DNA from: Rhizobium sp.
GTDB taxonomy: Bacteria; Pseudomonadota; Alphaproteobacteria; Rhizobiales; Rhizobiaceae
Length of the DNA: 64,000 nucleotides
NCBI GenBank assembly: GCA_019739215.1
Contig: JAHHDR010000018.1
Location: 1 to 64,000, forward strand
Direction of reading: 5' to 3'
Below the pieces are notes generated by a model. It was given only the letters and a program-made list of their open reading frames with translations, was not told where the DNA came from and searched no databases. Shown here piece by piece: positions 9,361 to 19,500 of the stretch. The translations under genes were made by a program, and so were the position numbers. The stretch's first letter is position 1, and each line of letters opens with the position of its first letter.

Positions 9361-12033
9361 TCAGAGAATAAAGTCGCCAGCGTCCAACTTCACCTTGTCA
9401 TCGATGTTGAGTTGAAAATCTGGTTGTTTGTCCCGGTCCAAGTACCCGAATACAAATGTCGTGCCTTTGTGGTACCAATAGTCGAGTTCACCCTGACCAC
9501 TGTAGTCAGAGGAATATCCCACCCATCTGAACGCTTGGTTTCCCGACTTATTGGCGTTGGCGTCAATCGCGCGGAGATCGATCTTGTCCTCGGATGGATC
9601 AAAATCCAGGATAGAGTCCATCATACCGCGCTTCCACGGTGAATCTGCCAGCGACCAATACACGAATGTGTCCGCACCTTCTCCACCCGAGAGAAAATCC
9701 CGTCCCTTTTCTCCGGAGATCCTATCGTTACCGGCGCCCCCCCAAACTCGATCAGATCCGACACCGCCCCAGATCTTATCGACACCTGACCCGCCCACAA
9801 GGGAGTCATTTCCGCCGCCACCCTCTAAATAGTCGTTTCCTGCGAAGCCGATCAGACAATCCCGTGCAGAGTTTCCATAGAACTCATCAGCGCCGGCGAG
9901 CCCATAAAACACTCCCTGACGACCGGCAGGAACGTTCCATCCCATCGGGTCCACACTAGTGTCGATATCGTAGAGAAAAGCGATGAGATCCCCCGCCACG
10001 GTGGTCGAGACAATGAGGCGTTGGGAATCAATAAATTCCTCAATTATTGCTTGGATGCGCGGCAGTTCCAATCTCAACGCGGCTTCGAGCGCGTGGCCGT
10101 TGATTGCCGTCTCAAGCTGCTCCATAACACGCGATGAAAATTCTTCAATCCCTTCTTCATATTGCTCAGCAAAGTCTCCGCCATCCCAGCTGGCCGCGCT
10201 CGGATTCCGAATATCCGCAACCAACTTAGCCAGGTCCGCCAGCTGATCGTTGAATAGACCGCCCACGAAGCCGTTGATGTTTGCCAACGCTTCAAGCACT
10301 GAAGTTCTGAGCGCTGGATCGACCGAAGAAGACGCGGCAAGTGCTCGTTGAAAATTGGCTTCCTCGCCGCTTTCAAATTCACGGCCAATCCACTCATGGG
10401 CAGCGATTGCCATCTCGCCTTCGAGGTTGGAAATTAAACCGCTTAGCCCGCTGCCGGGGACATTGGCCTTAATATTTGTGCCTTCGGCGACAAAGTCCCC
10501 GGTGGGAGTTTGCTCATATCCCCCTCGGACGACCATGCGTTCGCCATCTACCTGCATTCCCTCGCGCTTCTTGAATTCTGCGCCTTCCTCCATACCGGAG
10601 TTCAATTTGAGTAGCGGGTCGTCATCGTCCTTTATTGTAATGTCCGCACTCGTCCAGGAGAATGCCCCGCCTGGCAAATCGTAATCAGGCCCCGCCCACA
10701 GCTGAATAGAAAGCGTCTCACCACTTGGCTCGTATCTCGTGTCCGGCTTGTAAAAGAGCCTGATATCCGCAAAGGTCTTGCCTGCGGGAATTACGACCTT
10801 CCCTTGCGTATGTTCAAGGTTCATCGGGCTTTCTAGTTCGAACTCAACCAGAGGTACGGCGGTGCCCCGAACGTCGAACTCAACAGTCAAGTCCTTCGAT
10901 AGAGCGCGATCCAAGGTGACCCGGAACGAAAGCGTCGTAGGTTGATCGGAATCCCCTTCGGACATTGTAATGGGATCTTGGGTGATAGAAACGACCGCTT
11001 TGGCCTCAGACTTGAAGGTGTATTCCCCGATAGTTTCATTTTGATTTCCGGCAGCGTCCTTTATGATCACGTCACCAAGGTCGATCAAATAGTCTACGCC
11101 GTAGTCGAAATCTTCGGTAGGATCGATTGTAACGGTCGATCCACTGATCTTCACCCGGGATCCGTTTAGTGCGAAACTTTCTACATGGACGTGCTGGTTG
11201 TTTTCAACCTTATAGAGCTCAATGCTGCCAGATGAAGCACTGATTGCTTCACTAAATGTCAAGACGAGGTTGCTGTCCAGGTCTGCAGTTGCACCATCGC
11301 TTGTGGTAAAATTTGTGATGGTTGGGGGAGTCGTATCCTTGACATCGGGCACATCAATGTCAAAAGTCGCGAAGCTATTAGCGTTTCCAGCGCCGTCTTT
11401 AACCGCCCCTGCGTTGATCTTGATCGTGTACCTGCTCGACGCGACAAGGTCATCCGTCGGATCCAGCGTGACGATTGTGCTTCCGATCCTCATCCGATCA
11501 GAGCCTGCTGAAAATGTTTCAATAACGGTTCCGTCCTTCAGAAGCACAATTGAGCCAGTGCCGAAGGAGATCTGCTCGCTAAAGTGCAACTGAAGGTTAG
11601 TCTTGAGATCGAAATCCGAACCCGAAGGGGGGAAAACTTGTTCGATAGACGGGGCAGTTGTATCGGTCGGACCGCTCCCGTTATCCTTGATCTTGATAAG
11701 GTAACTATATGAGCGGGTTCCTCCCAAGAACCCATCGCTCGATGCCGTAAGCACTATCTCAAATTGCTCCTCCCCTTCGCTTTGCCCATCGGCGATAATG
11801 TTAATGTTTGGCGTCGTTTGAGAATATGTGTTCCATGCGAAAGATGTATTGATGGAATTGAAGTCAAATCCGCCTGTAGCCGACAGACTGACGGTTTGTA
11901 TCTTAATATTCATATATGTTGAATTATAAATTGGCCCCACGTATTCTAGAGGGTTCAACGTCAGATGTTGATTAAATAGTTCAATAATATTATAAGTACT
12001 TCCCTCTTGAAGTTCAACTTCGTAGTCAGCCAT
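9361..12033 (-). CDS. Large RTX protein with Ig-like domains, mirror copy
   Basis: Mirror copy of 25907-28579 (890 residues). The frame is uninterrupted in both arms. The N-terminal third is visibly richer in A/T than neighbouring genes. Domain layout is given in the right-arm entry. Confidence 0.8.
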   Translation of the reverse strand: MADYEVELQEGSTYNIIELFNQHLTLNPLEYVGPIYNSTYMNIKIQTVSLSATGGFDFNSINTSFAWNTYSQTTPNINIIADGQSEGEEQFEIVLTASSDGFLGGTRSYSYLIKIKDNGSGPTDTTAPSIEQVFPPSGSDFDLKTNLQLHFSEQISFGTGSIVLLKDGTVIETFSAGSDRMRIGSTIVTLDPTDDLVASSRYTIKINAGAVKDGAGNANSFATFDIDVPDVKDTTPPTITNFTTSDGATADLDSNLVLTFSEAISASSGSIELYKVENNQHVHVESFALNGSRVKISGSTVTIDPTEDFDYGVDYLIDLGDVIIKDAAGNQNETIGEYTFKSEAKAVVSITQDPITMSEGDSDQPTTLSFRVTLDRALSKDLTVEFDVRGTAVPLVEFELESPMNLEHTQGKVVIPAGKTFADIRLFYKPDTRYEPSGETLSIQLWAGPDYDLPGGAFSWTSADITIKDDDDPLLKLNSGMEEGAEFKKREGMQVDGERMVVRGGYEQTPTGDFVAEGTNIKANVPGSGLSGLISNLEGEMAIAAHEWIGREFESGEEANFQRALAASSSVDPALRTSVLEALANINGFVGGLFNDQLADLAKLVADIRNPSAASWDGGDFAEQYEEGIEEFSSRVMEQLETAINGHALEAALRLELPRIQAIIEEFIDSQRLIVSTTVAGDLIAFLYDIDTSVDPMGWNVPAGRQGVFYGLAGADEFYGNSARDCLIGFAGNDYLEGGGGNDSLVGGSGVDKIWGGVGSDRVWGGAGNDRISGEKGRDFLSGGEGADTFVYWSLADSPWKRGMMDSILDFDPSEDKIDLRAIDANANKSGNQAFRWVGYSSDYSGQGELDYWYHKGTTFVFGYLDRDKQPDFQLNIDDKVKLDAGDFIL

Positions 12034-12464
12034 TACTTCCCCCACCTCTTATCCGCTTCGAACTTTATACTCTGCAGAGATTTATTCAATAGGGATAGAA
12101 AGACGGTATGTTCGAGGTGGGGTGCAAAACGCAACGAATCCAGCGGAGCTGGCCTAGACGCCCTAAAAGGAGCCGATCTCTCATTTGCCCCAATCGACGG
12201 GGACAGCTAGGACAACCGTCCCGACCGCCCACATTTGGCAAATTAGCCAGGTCCGAAGCCAGGGTTTGGACCCAATCCGACAGCTGAGAAGCCAGAAGGG
12301 AACCCCGATCTCGGCATTGATCCGCGTGAGGCCGCCGGCTCGTGGCAGAATGGGCCGAAGTCGCCATAGATTAGTCTACGCCGATCGACATCCGGCTGTG
12401 AATATCGTGGAAAAGCTCGAGTCCTGACTCGGCATCCGGTCTAAGGTTTGCGCAATTTCTGGTT
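12034..12464. other. Intergenic region, mirror copy
   Basis: Mirror of 25476-25906, the ~430 bp upstream of the large RTX gene. It contains the same perfect 10-bp palindrome ctctgcagag just upstream of the RTX start. No gene is supported. Confidence 0.5.
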
Positions 12465-13058
12465 ATGAATATCGCGCTCACGGACAGAACCCCTTTGTCT
12501 TTGGCTCGCCTGAAGGGGCGGGTTAGTCGGGATGGTGTATACCCCAATATCAGCCGTATTTGGAAGGAGCGGGAAGACCTGGCGTGCCGTCTCTTCTGGG
12601 AGGAACCCTGGCTCCTTAGGCGCCTGCTTTATTGGAGAACCCCCGGCGCTATATTGTGGCGTTGCAAACACCTGGGCCTGATCAAGTACTGGGACCATCG
12701 GTGGACCGCGCGCGAGATCGCCATTCTTCGGCGGCTCTATCCAAAAGGCACGCGGGAAGAAATCTGCGAGGCCATCCCTGGCGTGGAGTGGCGGAAGATC
12801 TGCGTTGCGGCCCGGTATTATGGGTTCCGACGCGACAAGAAGCCGTACAAGATCACCGGGATCGTAGCCAATGACCAAGTCAGGCTTCGATGCTACGACA
12901 TCAAGTGGACGATGCGAGATCTAGACGAGGAGTGCCGGACCGGCCGGTATTTCCAGACACGAGGATACCGGACGAAGTACCCGAACTTCAAGCACATCAA
13001 TCGCGCGGCTGAGTGGCTGGGCGGTCAGTTGGAAGTGCGTTGGGATGACTTTGGATGA
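12465..13058 (+). CDS. SANT/Myb-like hypothetical protein, mirror copy
   Basis: Mirror copy of 24882-25475 (197 residues), unchanged in frame. Confidence 0.6.
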   Translation: MNIALTDRTPLSLARLKGRVSRDGVYPNISRIWKEREDLACRLFWEEPWLLRRLLYWRTPGAILWRCKHLGLIKYWDHRWTAREIAILRRLYPKGTREEICEAIPGVEWRKICVAARYYGFRRDKKPYKITGIVANDQVRLRCYDIKWTMRDLDEECRTGRYFQTRGYRTKYPNFKHINRAAEWLGGQLEVRWDDFG

Positions 13059-13075
13059 ACGGCATCTGTTGCCGA

Positions 13076-13339
13076 TCAACTACTGGCGAGACGCCGAAGC
13101 GTTCGGACAAAATCCATAATCCTCACCACTTCCTGGCTACTAATAGACGCTTTGTGATCCGCCATGGCCGGGTCGTCTCCAGGACTCGGCATCGTACTAA
13201 GCTCATACTTATAGCTTTCGGCGAGTGCGTCGAAAACACTGTCAGGCATTCCACCCCATATCGCGTATAGCGCCTTACCCAAAAGAAACTCGATGCCTAC
13301 AAGCTTGGCTTCAAGTTCGATCTTCGCCTCGTTATCCAT
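13076..13339 (-). CDS. Small acidic hypothetical protein, mirror copy
   Basis: Mirror copy of 24601-24864 (87 residues from the internal ATG, 92 from the upstream one). Confidence 0.45.
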   Translation of the reverse strand: MDNEAKIELEAKLVGIEFLLGKALYAIWGGMPDSVFDALAESYKYELSTMPSPGDDPAMADHKASISSQEVVRIMDFVRTLRRLASS

Positions 13340-13365
13340 GTGTGGCCCTACCATTTGGCGAAATG

Positions 13366-13529
13366 CTAGACCGCCTCGTCATTTGAAACAATGGAGTTGG
13401 CGGCAACCGGATCGGCTATTCCCAGGTATTCCCGGATAATCCTACCCAAACGTATCTGCCATGTTCCCAAACTGATCTCGTCTTGTTCACCTTGTCGGCT
13501 GTCCAAAACAAGACGCCCTCCCGCTACCA
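13366..13529 (-). other. attL core and displaced integrase 3' segment, mirror copy
   Basis: Mirror of 24411-24574. The 13-bp core cctcccgctacca is at 13517-13529. The 50-codon open stretch that would extend the integrase in the free phage runs from there to a stop at 13366. To its right in this arm lie the response-regulator and transporter genes, that is, host DNA. Confidence 0.55.
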
Positions 13530-13571
13530 AATTTCAAGAAACGCGTATCAGTACTCCGGGCACTTCACCGC

Positions 13572-14309
13572 TCATTCCCCCTGCCTGTCCAGCCAGGCCT
13601 GCAGTTCGCGGTCCTCGCGTTCGAGCGAGGACACGTTGAGCACCTTGCGCAGGATTGCCACGGCGACAGCCCGGGCGCGGAGATTGATGCGGCCGGCCTC
13701 GCCCGTCGGGCTGGTCGGCTTGTAGACATCGAGTTTCGCATAGAGCTGCTGCAGCCTGTTCTGGACGCTGCGGAGGGAGAGGTTGCGGCGTCTGGCGATG
13801 GTGCTGTCGGTGAGGCCGAGTGCGACGTCGAGCAGCACCTCGTATTCGCTGTCGGTCAGCCCGCCGGCCGGGTTCTGGCTGCGCTGCTGGAGCCCCCGAA
13901 CTTCCCGGTCTATGACGCACTGGCTTTCGATGAAGATTGAGCGCAGGGCCAGCTTCAAACGGTCATCCGAAGCCGATTTCAGCACGTAGCCGTAGGCTGC
14001 GCCCTCGGGCACGATGCGCGAGACGCCGCGGACATAGGCCTCGTCGGCATAGTTCGACCAGAACAAAATGCGGGTCTCCGGCCGTTCCTTCCAGATGGTG
14101 CGGGCGGCCTCGATGCCGTTGCGCGCATTCATCTGCAGGTCCATGACGATATGGGCGGCCTTGTTCTCGCGCGCCAGCCGCTCGCCGGCGCTGCCGTTCT
14201 CCGCTTCGATTACCATGTCGCATTCCGGCAGCGCCGAACGCACCGCTTCGTTGAGATAGGACCGGTGAAGGGGGTCGTCCTCGACGATCAGGACCTGCAT
14301 GGCATTCAT
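13572..14309 (-). CDS. NarL-type response regulator, mirror copy
   Basis: Mirror copy of 23631-24368 (245 residues), identical in frame. It overlaps the kinase stop by 4 bp. Confidence 0.8.
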   Translation of the reverse strand: MNAMQVLIVEDDPLHRSYLNEAVRSALPECDMVIEAENGSAGERLARENKAAHIVMDLQMNARNGIEAARTIWKERPETRILFWSNYADEAYVRGVSRIVPEGAAYGYVLKSASDDRLKLALRSIFIESQCVIDREVRGLQQRSQNPAGGLTDSEYEVLLDVALGLTDSTIARRRNLSLRSVQNRLQQLYAKLDVYKPTSPTGEAGRINLRARAVAVAILRKVLNVSSLEREDRELQAWLDRQGE

Positions 14310-15551
14310 CCCGATGGAGGTCCGGAGAAGGGGGCGGTCTGCGAAATCGGCAGGCTGACCTCGACCGTGGTACCGCCGCCATCCCTGTTGCTTGAGATTT
14401 CACAACGTGCCGAGATCAGCCGGGCGCGGGTGCGCATGTTGCCGATGCCGGCGCCTTGGCGCTTCTGGTCGGGCGAAATGCCGTTGCCGTTGTCGTGCAC
14501 GGAAATCCTGAGATTGGCGGCGGTCGCCCTGAGTTCGACCGTGATCCTGGCGGCATTGGCGTGGCGGATCGTGTTGTTGATGGCTTCCTGGACGATGCGG
14601 AACAGGGCGGTCGCGACATTCTGCGGCAGCGCCTCGACGATGCCGGAGGCCTCGTCCGAGATGGTCCATTCAATCGCTGCGCCGCTGTCACGCACCGAGC
14701 GCTCGAGATGGTTCTCCACCGCCTGGGTGAAACCGAACAACTGGAGCACCGCGGGGCGCGCTTCCTCGATGATCTGCCGGACGTCATGCATGCAGTGCTG
14801 GACGCTGCGGATGATCGGGTCGAGCGCCTCGCCGGACACGGACGGCGCCTGTGCCAGCCGTTCCAGCTTGCGCGACAGCCGGGTGAGGTCGGCCAGCGTC
14901 TGGTCGTGCAGGTCCATGCCGATGCGCTGGCGTTCTGCCTCGAGCGCCTCGGTCAGCCGGAGCGCGCCGAGCCGCAGGCCTTCTTCGCGGGGCGCGGGCC
15001 TCGGCCTCGACGATCGCGGAGCGTTTCGCCTGTTCGGCGGCGCGGAGCGCAAAGAAATAGGGCGCGAGAAGATCGGCGATCGACCGGGCCTTTTCGAGGT
15101 CGTCGCTTGTGTAGAGCGCGACCTGGTGGCTGGAGCAGGACAAGGCGCCGATGACATTGCCCTGCGCCTTCAGCGCCACATGAAGGCGCGAGCGCAGGTT
15201 GCCCTCGAAGATCGGCGCTGCATGAGAGCCTTCATAATGGAAGCGCGGGTCGCTGCAGGCGTCGTCCGATATCATCGTCTCGACCTCGCCATAGAGAAGG
15301 CTGCGGATCGGGCTGCTGGACACCGGCGCCGGCGGGTTGCGTCCCCAGCCGGTCTCGAACGGGCTCTCATGGGCGGTGTGGAACCTGCCGTCGAGCGTGA
15401 TGATGCAGACATCCATGTGGTCATGCGGGATGATGTGGCTGACCTCGGCGGCCACCGCGCGGATGACCGAATGGAAATCGAGCTGACCCGCCAGCAGGCG
15501 CGAGATCGTCAGATACTGATCGAGCAGGGTGGTCGGCGTCGGGCTGAGCAT
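14306..15551 (-). CDS. GAF histidine kinase, frameshifted, mirror copy
   Basis: Mirror copy of 22388-23634. This copy has one extra C near 14995 that breaks the frame between the GAF and HisKA_3 regions. The other arm has the correct run there but has breaks elsewhere (near 22612 and 22917). Combining the arms gives one intact kinase of about 414 residues, so neither set of breaks need be real. Confidence 0.8.
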
Positions 15552-15629
15552 GTCGGGACCTCCTCCCGGTCAGGCGGTCTCCCTACCGCCTTTGCATCTC
15601 GATATTGCGGCAATGCCAGGATGCAGTCC

Positions 15630-15664
15630 TGCGGCAATCCGCATATTTTCTGCGGGAACCCGCA
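15630..15664. promoter_or_regulatory. Two TGCGG-N4-CCGCA palindromes, mirror copy
   Basis: tgcggcaatccgca at 15630-15643 and tgcgggaacccgca at 15651-15664, 21 bp apart from start to start. They lie between the divergent kinase and binding-protein genes. Mirror of 22275-22309. Confidence 0.45.
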
Positions 15665-15835
15665 GGCCGGATGCCGTGACCCGCCTATGCATGCCGGCCA
15701 TTCTCGGACATCATGCTGTGACTGAGGCCCATGTACTGAAGACTGGTGCCTCGGTGCAACAACAATTTCGGTTGCCGTGAGGAGACGGTGCCGGAATGCG
15801 GCCGGGAAGAGGGCCGACCATCAGGGAGAGAGATT

Positions 15836-16856
15836 ATGAACATCAGGACGATACTCCTGGCGTCAGCCGCTATGCTGGTCGCCGCAATGCCGATGTCCGC
15901 ATCCGCCGACACTTCGGGCAAGAAGATCGCGCTTTCCAACAATTATGCCGGCAATTCCTGGCGCCAGGCGATGCTGACGAGCTGGGACAAGGTGACCAAG
16001 GAAGCCGTCAAGTCCGGCATCGTCGCGGCAGCCGATCCGTTTACGACCGCAGAAAATCAGGCCACCGAACAGGCGGCCCAGATTCAGAACATGATCCTCG
16101 AAGGCTATGATGCGATCGTCATCAACGCCGCTTCTCCGACCGCGCTCAACGGCGCCGTCAAGGAAGCCTGCGATGCCGGCATCGTCGTCGTGTCGTTCGA
16201 CGGCATCGTCACCGAGCCATGCGCCTACCGCATCGCCGTCGACTTCAAGGCGATGGGTATGAGCGAGATCGAATATCTCGCCCAGAAGATGCCCGGGGGC
16301 GGCAACCTCCTCGAAATTCGCGGCCTTGCCGGCGTCTTCGTCGATGACGAGATTTCCGCCGGCATCCATGAGGGCGTGAAGAAGTATCCGCAGTTCAAGA
16401 TCGTCGGCTCGGTCCACGGCGACTGGGCGCAGGACGTCGCCCAGAAGAATGTCGCCGGCATCCTCCCCAGCCTGCCGGAAATCGCCGCTGTGGTGACCCA
16501 GGGCGGTGACGGCTACGGCGCCGCGCAGGCCTTTGCCGCCGCCAAGCGTCCGACGCCGCTCATCATCATGGGCAACCGCGAGGACGAGTTGCAGTGGTGG
16601 AAACAACAGAAGGACGCCAATGGCTACGAGACCATGTCGGTCTCGATCGCGCCGGGTGTCTCGACACTCGCCTTCTGGGTCGCCCAGCAGGTGCTTGACG
16701 GGCAGAAGGTGCCGCAGGATCTCGTCGTGCCGTTCCTGCGCATCGACCAGGACAATCTCGAGCAAAAACCTCGCCAACACCCAGAAGGGTGGAGTCGCCA
16801 ACGTCGAATACTCGCTTGATGATGCCAAGAAGGTGATCGCGGACGCGTCGAAGTGA
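15836..16856 (+). CDS. Sugar ABC transporter periplasmic binding protein (cleaner copy), one frameshift
   Basis: A ribose-type periplasmic binding protein (Peripla_BP_4 class) of about 340 residues. The start ATG 15836 is followed by a cleavable signal peptide ending near ASA-DT at about residue 25. This arm reads cleanly to about 16766, where a run of five A breaks the frame near the C-terminus. With four A the frame continues to TGA 16856 (...VIADASK). The right-arm copy has the same five-A run plus four further breaks. It would deliver a sugar or polyol to the membrane complex encoded downstream. Confidence 0.85.
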
Positions 16857-16909
16857 GGACGTCCAGGTAGGACCTGCATCGCCGCCATCAGCGCGGCAAA
16901 CAGACAATG

Positions 16910-16937
16910 CCGGCGCGGGTTCCGCCGCGCCGGTTTT
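16910..16937 (+). terminator. GC-rich hairpin plus T-run, probable attenuator
   Basis: Perfect 8-bp stem ccggcgcg / cgcgccgg at 16910-16917 and 16926-16933, with an 8-nt loop, followed by tttt. It sits between the binding-protein gene and the first ATPase gene, where partial termination would keep binding-protein mRNA in excess. Mirror copy at 20997-21024. Confidence 0.6.
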
Positions 16938-16975
16938 CCTTCGCCCCACATCAATACAGAGTATGATCCGAGTTC

Positions 16976-17761
16976 ATGACTGACGCTGCCCAGAACATGG
17001 CCGTCGTGGCCGCCGAAGGGGTCAAGGTCCATTTCGGCGCAGTCAAGGCGCTCGACGGCGTGGATCTGGTGATCGCGCCCGGCGAATGCGTCGGCCTCGT
17101 CGGCCACAACGGCGCTGGCAAATCGACGATCGTCAACGTGATCAATGGCGGGTTGTCGCCGCATGAAGGCGCCGTGCGCTATGCGGGTCGCGATGCCGGA
17201 AACGGGATTGCGGTGGCTCGGGCCAATGGCGTGCGCTGCGTGTTTCAGGAACTCTCGCTTTGCCCGAACCTGACCGTGGTCGAGAACACCCGCGTCATGC
17301 ATCCGGAACTCAAGGGCTTCGGCTGGCGTGGGCGGGCGCTCGCCATTATCCGCGCCAAGCTCGACGACGTGTTTCCGGGTCATCACATCGATTGCACCTC
17401 GGCCGTGGGCGACCTTTCAATCGCCGAGCGGCAGATGGTCGAGATCTCCATCACCTTCGCAACCCTGCACGATGCCCCGCGGCTGGTCATCCTCGACGAG
17501 CCGACATCCTCGCTCGATGCCGGCCTTGCTAGCCAACTGATGGACTATGTTCGCACATTCGTCGCGAGCGGCGGATCGGTTCTGCTGATCTCGCATATTC
17601 TCGGCGAGATCCTCTCCAGCACAGACCGGATCATTGTGATGAAGGACGGCAAGGTCGTCGCCAGCCGTCCGGCGGTCGCGTTCGACATTCCGAGTCTCGT
17701 GCAGGCGATGGGTAACGTCGTCAAGGAACAGGCGCGCAATGCAAAACACGGTGCGGGATGA
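16976..17761 (+). CDS. Sugar ABC transporter ATPase, N-terminal-type half, mirror copy
   Basis: Mirror copy of 20173-20958 (261 residues). Intact Walker A (GHNGAGKST), signature LSIAERQ and Walker B (LVILDEPTSS). Overlaps the next ATPase gene by 23 bp. Confidence 0.85.
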   Translation: MTDAAQNMAVVAAEGVKVHFGAVKALDGVDLVIAPGECVGLVGHNGAGKSTIVNVINGGLSPHEGAVRYAGRDAGNGIAVARANGVRCVFQELSLCPNLTVVENTRVMHPELKGFGWRGRALAIIRAKLDDVFPGHHIDCTSAVGDLSIAERQMVEISITFATLHDAPRLVILDEPTSSLDAGLASQLMDYVRTFVASGGSVLLISHILGEILSSTDRIIVMKDGKVVASRPAVAFDIPSLVQAMGNVVKEQARNAKHGAG

Positions 17762-18437
17762 GGGTAAGGGCCTCGTCGAACTTCCGCCGATCCGGGGCAA
17801 GGGCCTGCCGTTCCGCGCCCGCAAGGGCGAAGTCATCGGGCTTGCGGGACTTGCCGGACATGGCCAGACGGACATGTTGCTCTCGCTCTTTCGCACGCTG
17901 AGCAGCGACTGGTTTCCCGGCCGGGGCGGCGATGTCGCCTTCGTTGCCGGTGACCGCAGCCTCAACGGCACGTTTCCGCTCTGGAGCATTCTGAAGAATC
18001 TCTCGATCTCCTCGCTGGGCAGCTCCGCCAGGGCGAGCTTCGTGCGGGAGGACCGGGAGATCGCGCTCGGCGAGGACTGGAAGACGCGGATCGAGATCCG
18101 CACGCCCGACATGGGCAATGGCATCCTGTCGCTCTCCGGCGGTAACCAGCAAAAGGTGCTGTTCGCCCGGGCGCTCGCCACCCGGGCCCGGATGGTGCTG
18201 ATGGACGACCCGATGCGCGGCGTCGACGTCGGCACCAAGCAGGAGGTCTATGCCATGCTGCGCAGCGAGGCCGCCGACGGCCGGACCTTCATCTGGTATT
18301 CGACTGAGATGGACGAGATCCGGCTCTGCGACCGCGTCTACGTCTTCCGCAACGGGGTGATCGCTGCCGAACTCACGGGCGACGACATTACGGAGGACAA
18401 GGTGCTGGAAGCTTCCTTCGAGGGAGAGGCGGCGTGA
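17739..18437 (+). CDS. Sugar ABC transporter ATPase, C-terminal-type half, mirror copy
   Basis: Mirror copy of 19497-20195 (232 residues). Degenerate Walker A (GLAGHGQTD) and the LSGGNQQKV signature typical of the second cassette of RbsA-type ATPases. Confidence 0.85.
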   Translation: MQNTVRDEGKGLVELPPIRGKGLPFRARKGEVIGLAGLAGHGQTDMLLSLFRTLSSDWFPGRGGDVAFVAGDRSLNGTFPLWSILKNLSISSLGSSARASFVREDREIALGEDWKTRIEIRTPDMGNGILSLSGGNQQKVLFARALATRARMVLMDDPMRGVDVGTKQEVYAMLRSEAADGRTFIWYSTEMDEIRLCDRVYVFRNGVIAAELTGDDITEDKVLEASFEGEAA

Positions 18438-18965
18438 CGGGGCTGTCTGCAACCATCATCCGCCAGATCGTGCCGGCGCTGTCGCTTGCCGTGCTGCTTG
18501 GCGCGGTGTTCTACATCCAGCCTCGGGCGATGAGCTATACCGGGCTCAACCTGCTGTTCAATCTCGCCGTGCCGATCGCGCTTGCGACCGTGGCGCAGAT
18601 GATGATCATGGCGGTCAACGATCTCGACCTGTCGATGGGCACCTTCGTCAGCTTCGCGGCCTGCGTGACTGCCACCTTCCTCCAGTCCGACCCGCTGATC
18701 GGCATACTCATCCTCGCCGGTGCCATTGCCACCTATGCGCTTCTTGGCGTGGTCATCCACCTGCGGCAACTGCCGTCGATCGTCGTGACGCTCGGCATGA
18801 GCTTCGTCTGGGGCGGGCTCGCGGTGCTGATCCTGCCCGCGCCGGGCGGGACCGCACCGGAATGGGTGCGGTGGCTGATGACGTCCAAGCCGCCGTTCGT
18901 GCCGATGGCGATCGTTGCCTCCGTCATCATCGCCGTCGTCGTGCATTTCGTCGTCATGCGTTCGA
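18434..18965 (+). CDS. Sugar ABC transporter permease, truncated at the fold, mirror copy
   Basis: N-terminal ~177 residues of an RbsC-type (BPD_transp_2) permease with several hydrophobic helices. At 18966 the reading frame runs into the reverse complement of itself. Everything called beyond 18965 in this frame (to 19201) is antisense nonsense. The C-terminal half of the gene is absent from the window. Confidence 0.8.
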
Positions 18966-18983
18966 CATTCGAACGCATGACGA
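18951..18983. other. Centre of the inverted repeat
   Basis: The arms tcgtcatgcgttcga (18951-18965) and tcgaacgcatgacga (18969-18983) meet across the asymmetric 3-nt spacer cat. The fold falls inside a transporter gene. There is no gene-free palindromic resolution-site context of the kind expected at a protelomerase hairpin end. Confidence 0.95.
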
Positions 18984-19500
18984 CGAAATGCACGACGACG
19001 GCGATGATGACGGAGGCAACGATCGCCATCGGCACGAACGGCGGCTTGGACGTCATCAGCCACCGCACCCATTCCGGTGCGGTCCCGCCCGGCGCGGGCA
19101 GGATCAGCACCGCGAGCCCGCCCCAGACGAAGCTCATGCCGAGCGTCACGACGATCGACGGCAGTTGCCGCAGGTGGATGACCACGCCAAGAAGCGCATA
19201 GGTGGCAATGGCACCGGCGAGGATGAGTATGCCGATCAGCGGGTCGGACTGGAGGAAGGTGGCAGTCACGCAGGCCGCGAAGCTGACGAAGGTGCCCATC
19301 GACAGGTCGAGATCGTTGACCGCCATGATCATCATCTGCGCCACGGTCGCAAGCGCGATCGGCACGGCGAGATTGAACAGCAGGTTGAGCCCGGTATAGC
19401 TCATCGCCCGAGGCTGGATGTAGAACACCGCGCCAAGCAGCACGGCAAGCGACAGCGCCGGCACGATCTGGCGGATGATGGTTGCAGACAGCCCCGTCAC
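18969..19500 (-). CDS. Sugar ABC transporter permease, 3' end missing
   Basis: RbsC-type inner-membrane permease of the BPD_transp_2 family. It starts at ATG 19500, overlapping the ATPase stop by 4 bp, with hydrophobic helices around residues 12-30, 37-60, 65-85, 95-115 and 160-175. It includes the NDLDLSMG segment conserved in this family. Only the first ~177 residues are real; the gene is cut by the fold of the inverted repeat. A full family member has about 320 residues. It forms the membrane channel for the ATPases and binding protein encoded just upstream. Confidence 0.85.

Larger units (their letters stand above)
1..18965 (+). repeat. Left arm of a ~19 kb perfect-to-near-perfect inverted repeat
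   Basis: Each stretch in this arm recurs as its reverse complement in 18969-37927. Paired coordinates sum to 37934 near the fold, 37940 over most of the arm and 37928 at base 1, so the arms differ only by a few indels: about 12 net insertions in bases 1-920 and a handful near 15.0-16.3 kb. All left-arm genes below are therefore mirror copies of right-arm genes. The pattern fits a fold-back or missed-adapter read retained at a contig end. A true genomic duplication is possible but less likely. Confidence 0.97.

Noticed and set aside
14151-15725. 524-codon open frame on the plus strand
   Set aside because: Antisense to the histidine kinase and response regulator, which have clear motifs.
15863-17386. 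507-codon open frame antisense to the binding-protein and ATPase genes (and its mirror from 20548)
   Set aside because: His/Asp/Arg-rich antisense frame typical of third-position GC bias; the sense strand carries recognisable genes.
18951-18983. Hairpin telomere of a linear replicon (protelomerase type) as the cause of the palindrome
   Set aside because: The fold is inside a transporter gene with a 3-nt asymmetric spacer and has no extended gene-free palindrome. No protelomerase gene is seen. An artefact explains the data more simply.
18733-19201. Permease frame running through the centre of the palindrome
   Set aside because: Past the fold, the frame translates the antisense strand of the same gene; the chimeric C-terminus is not real.
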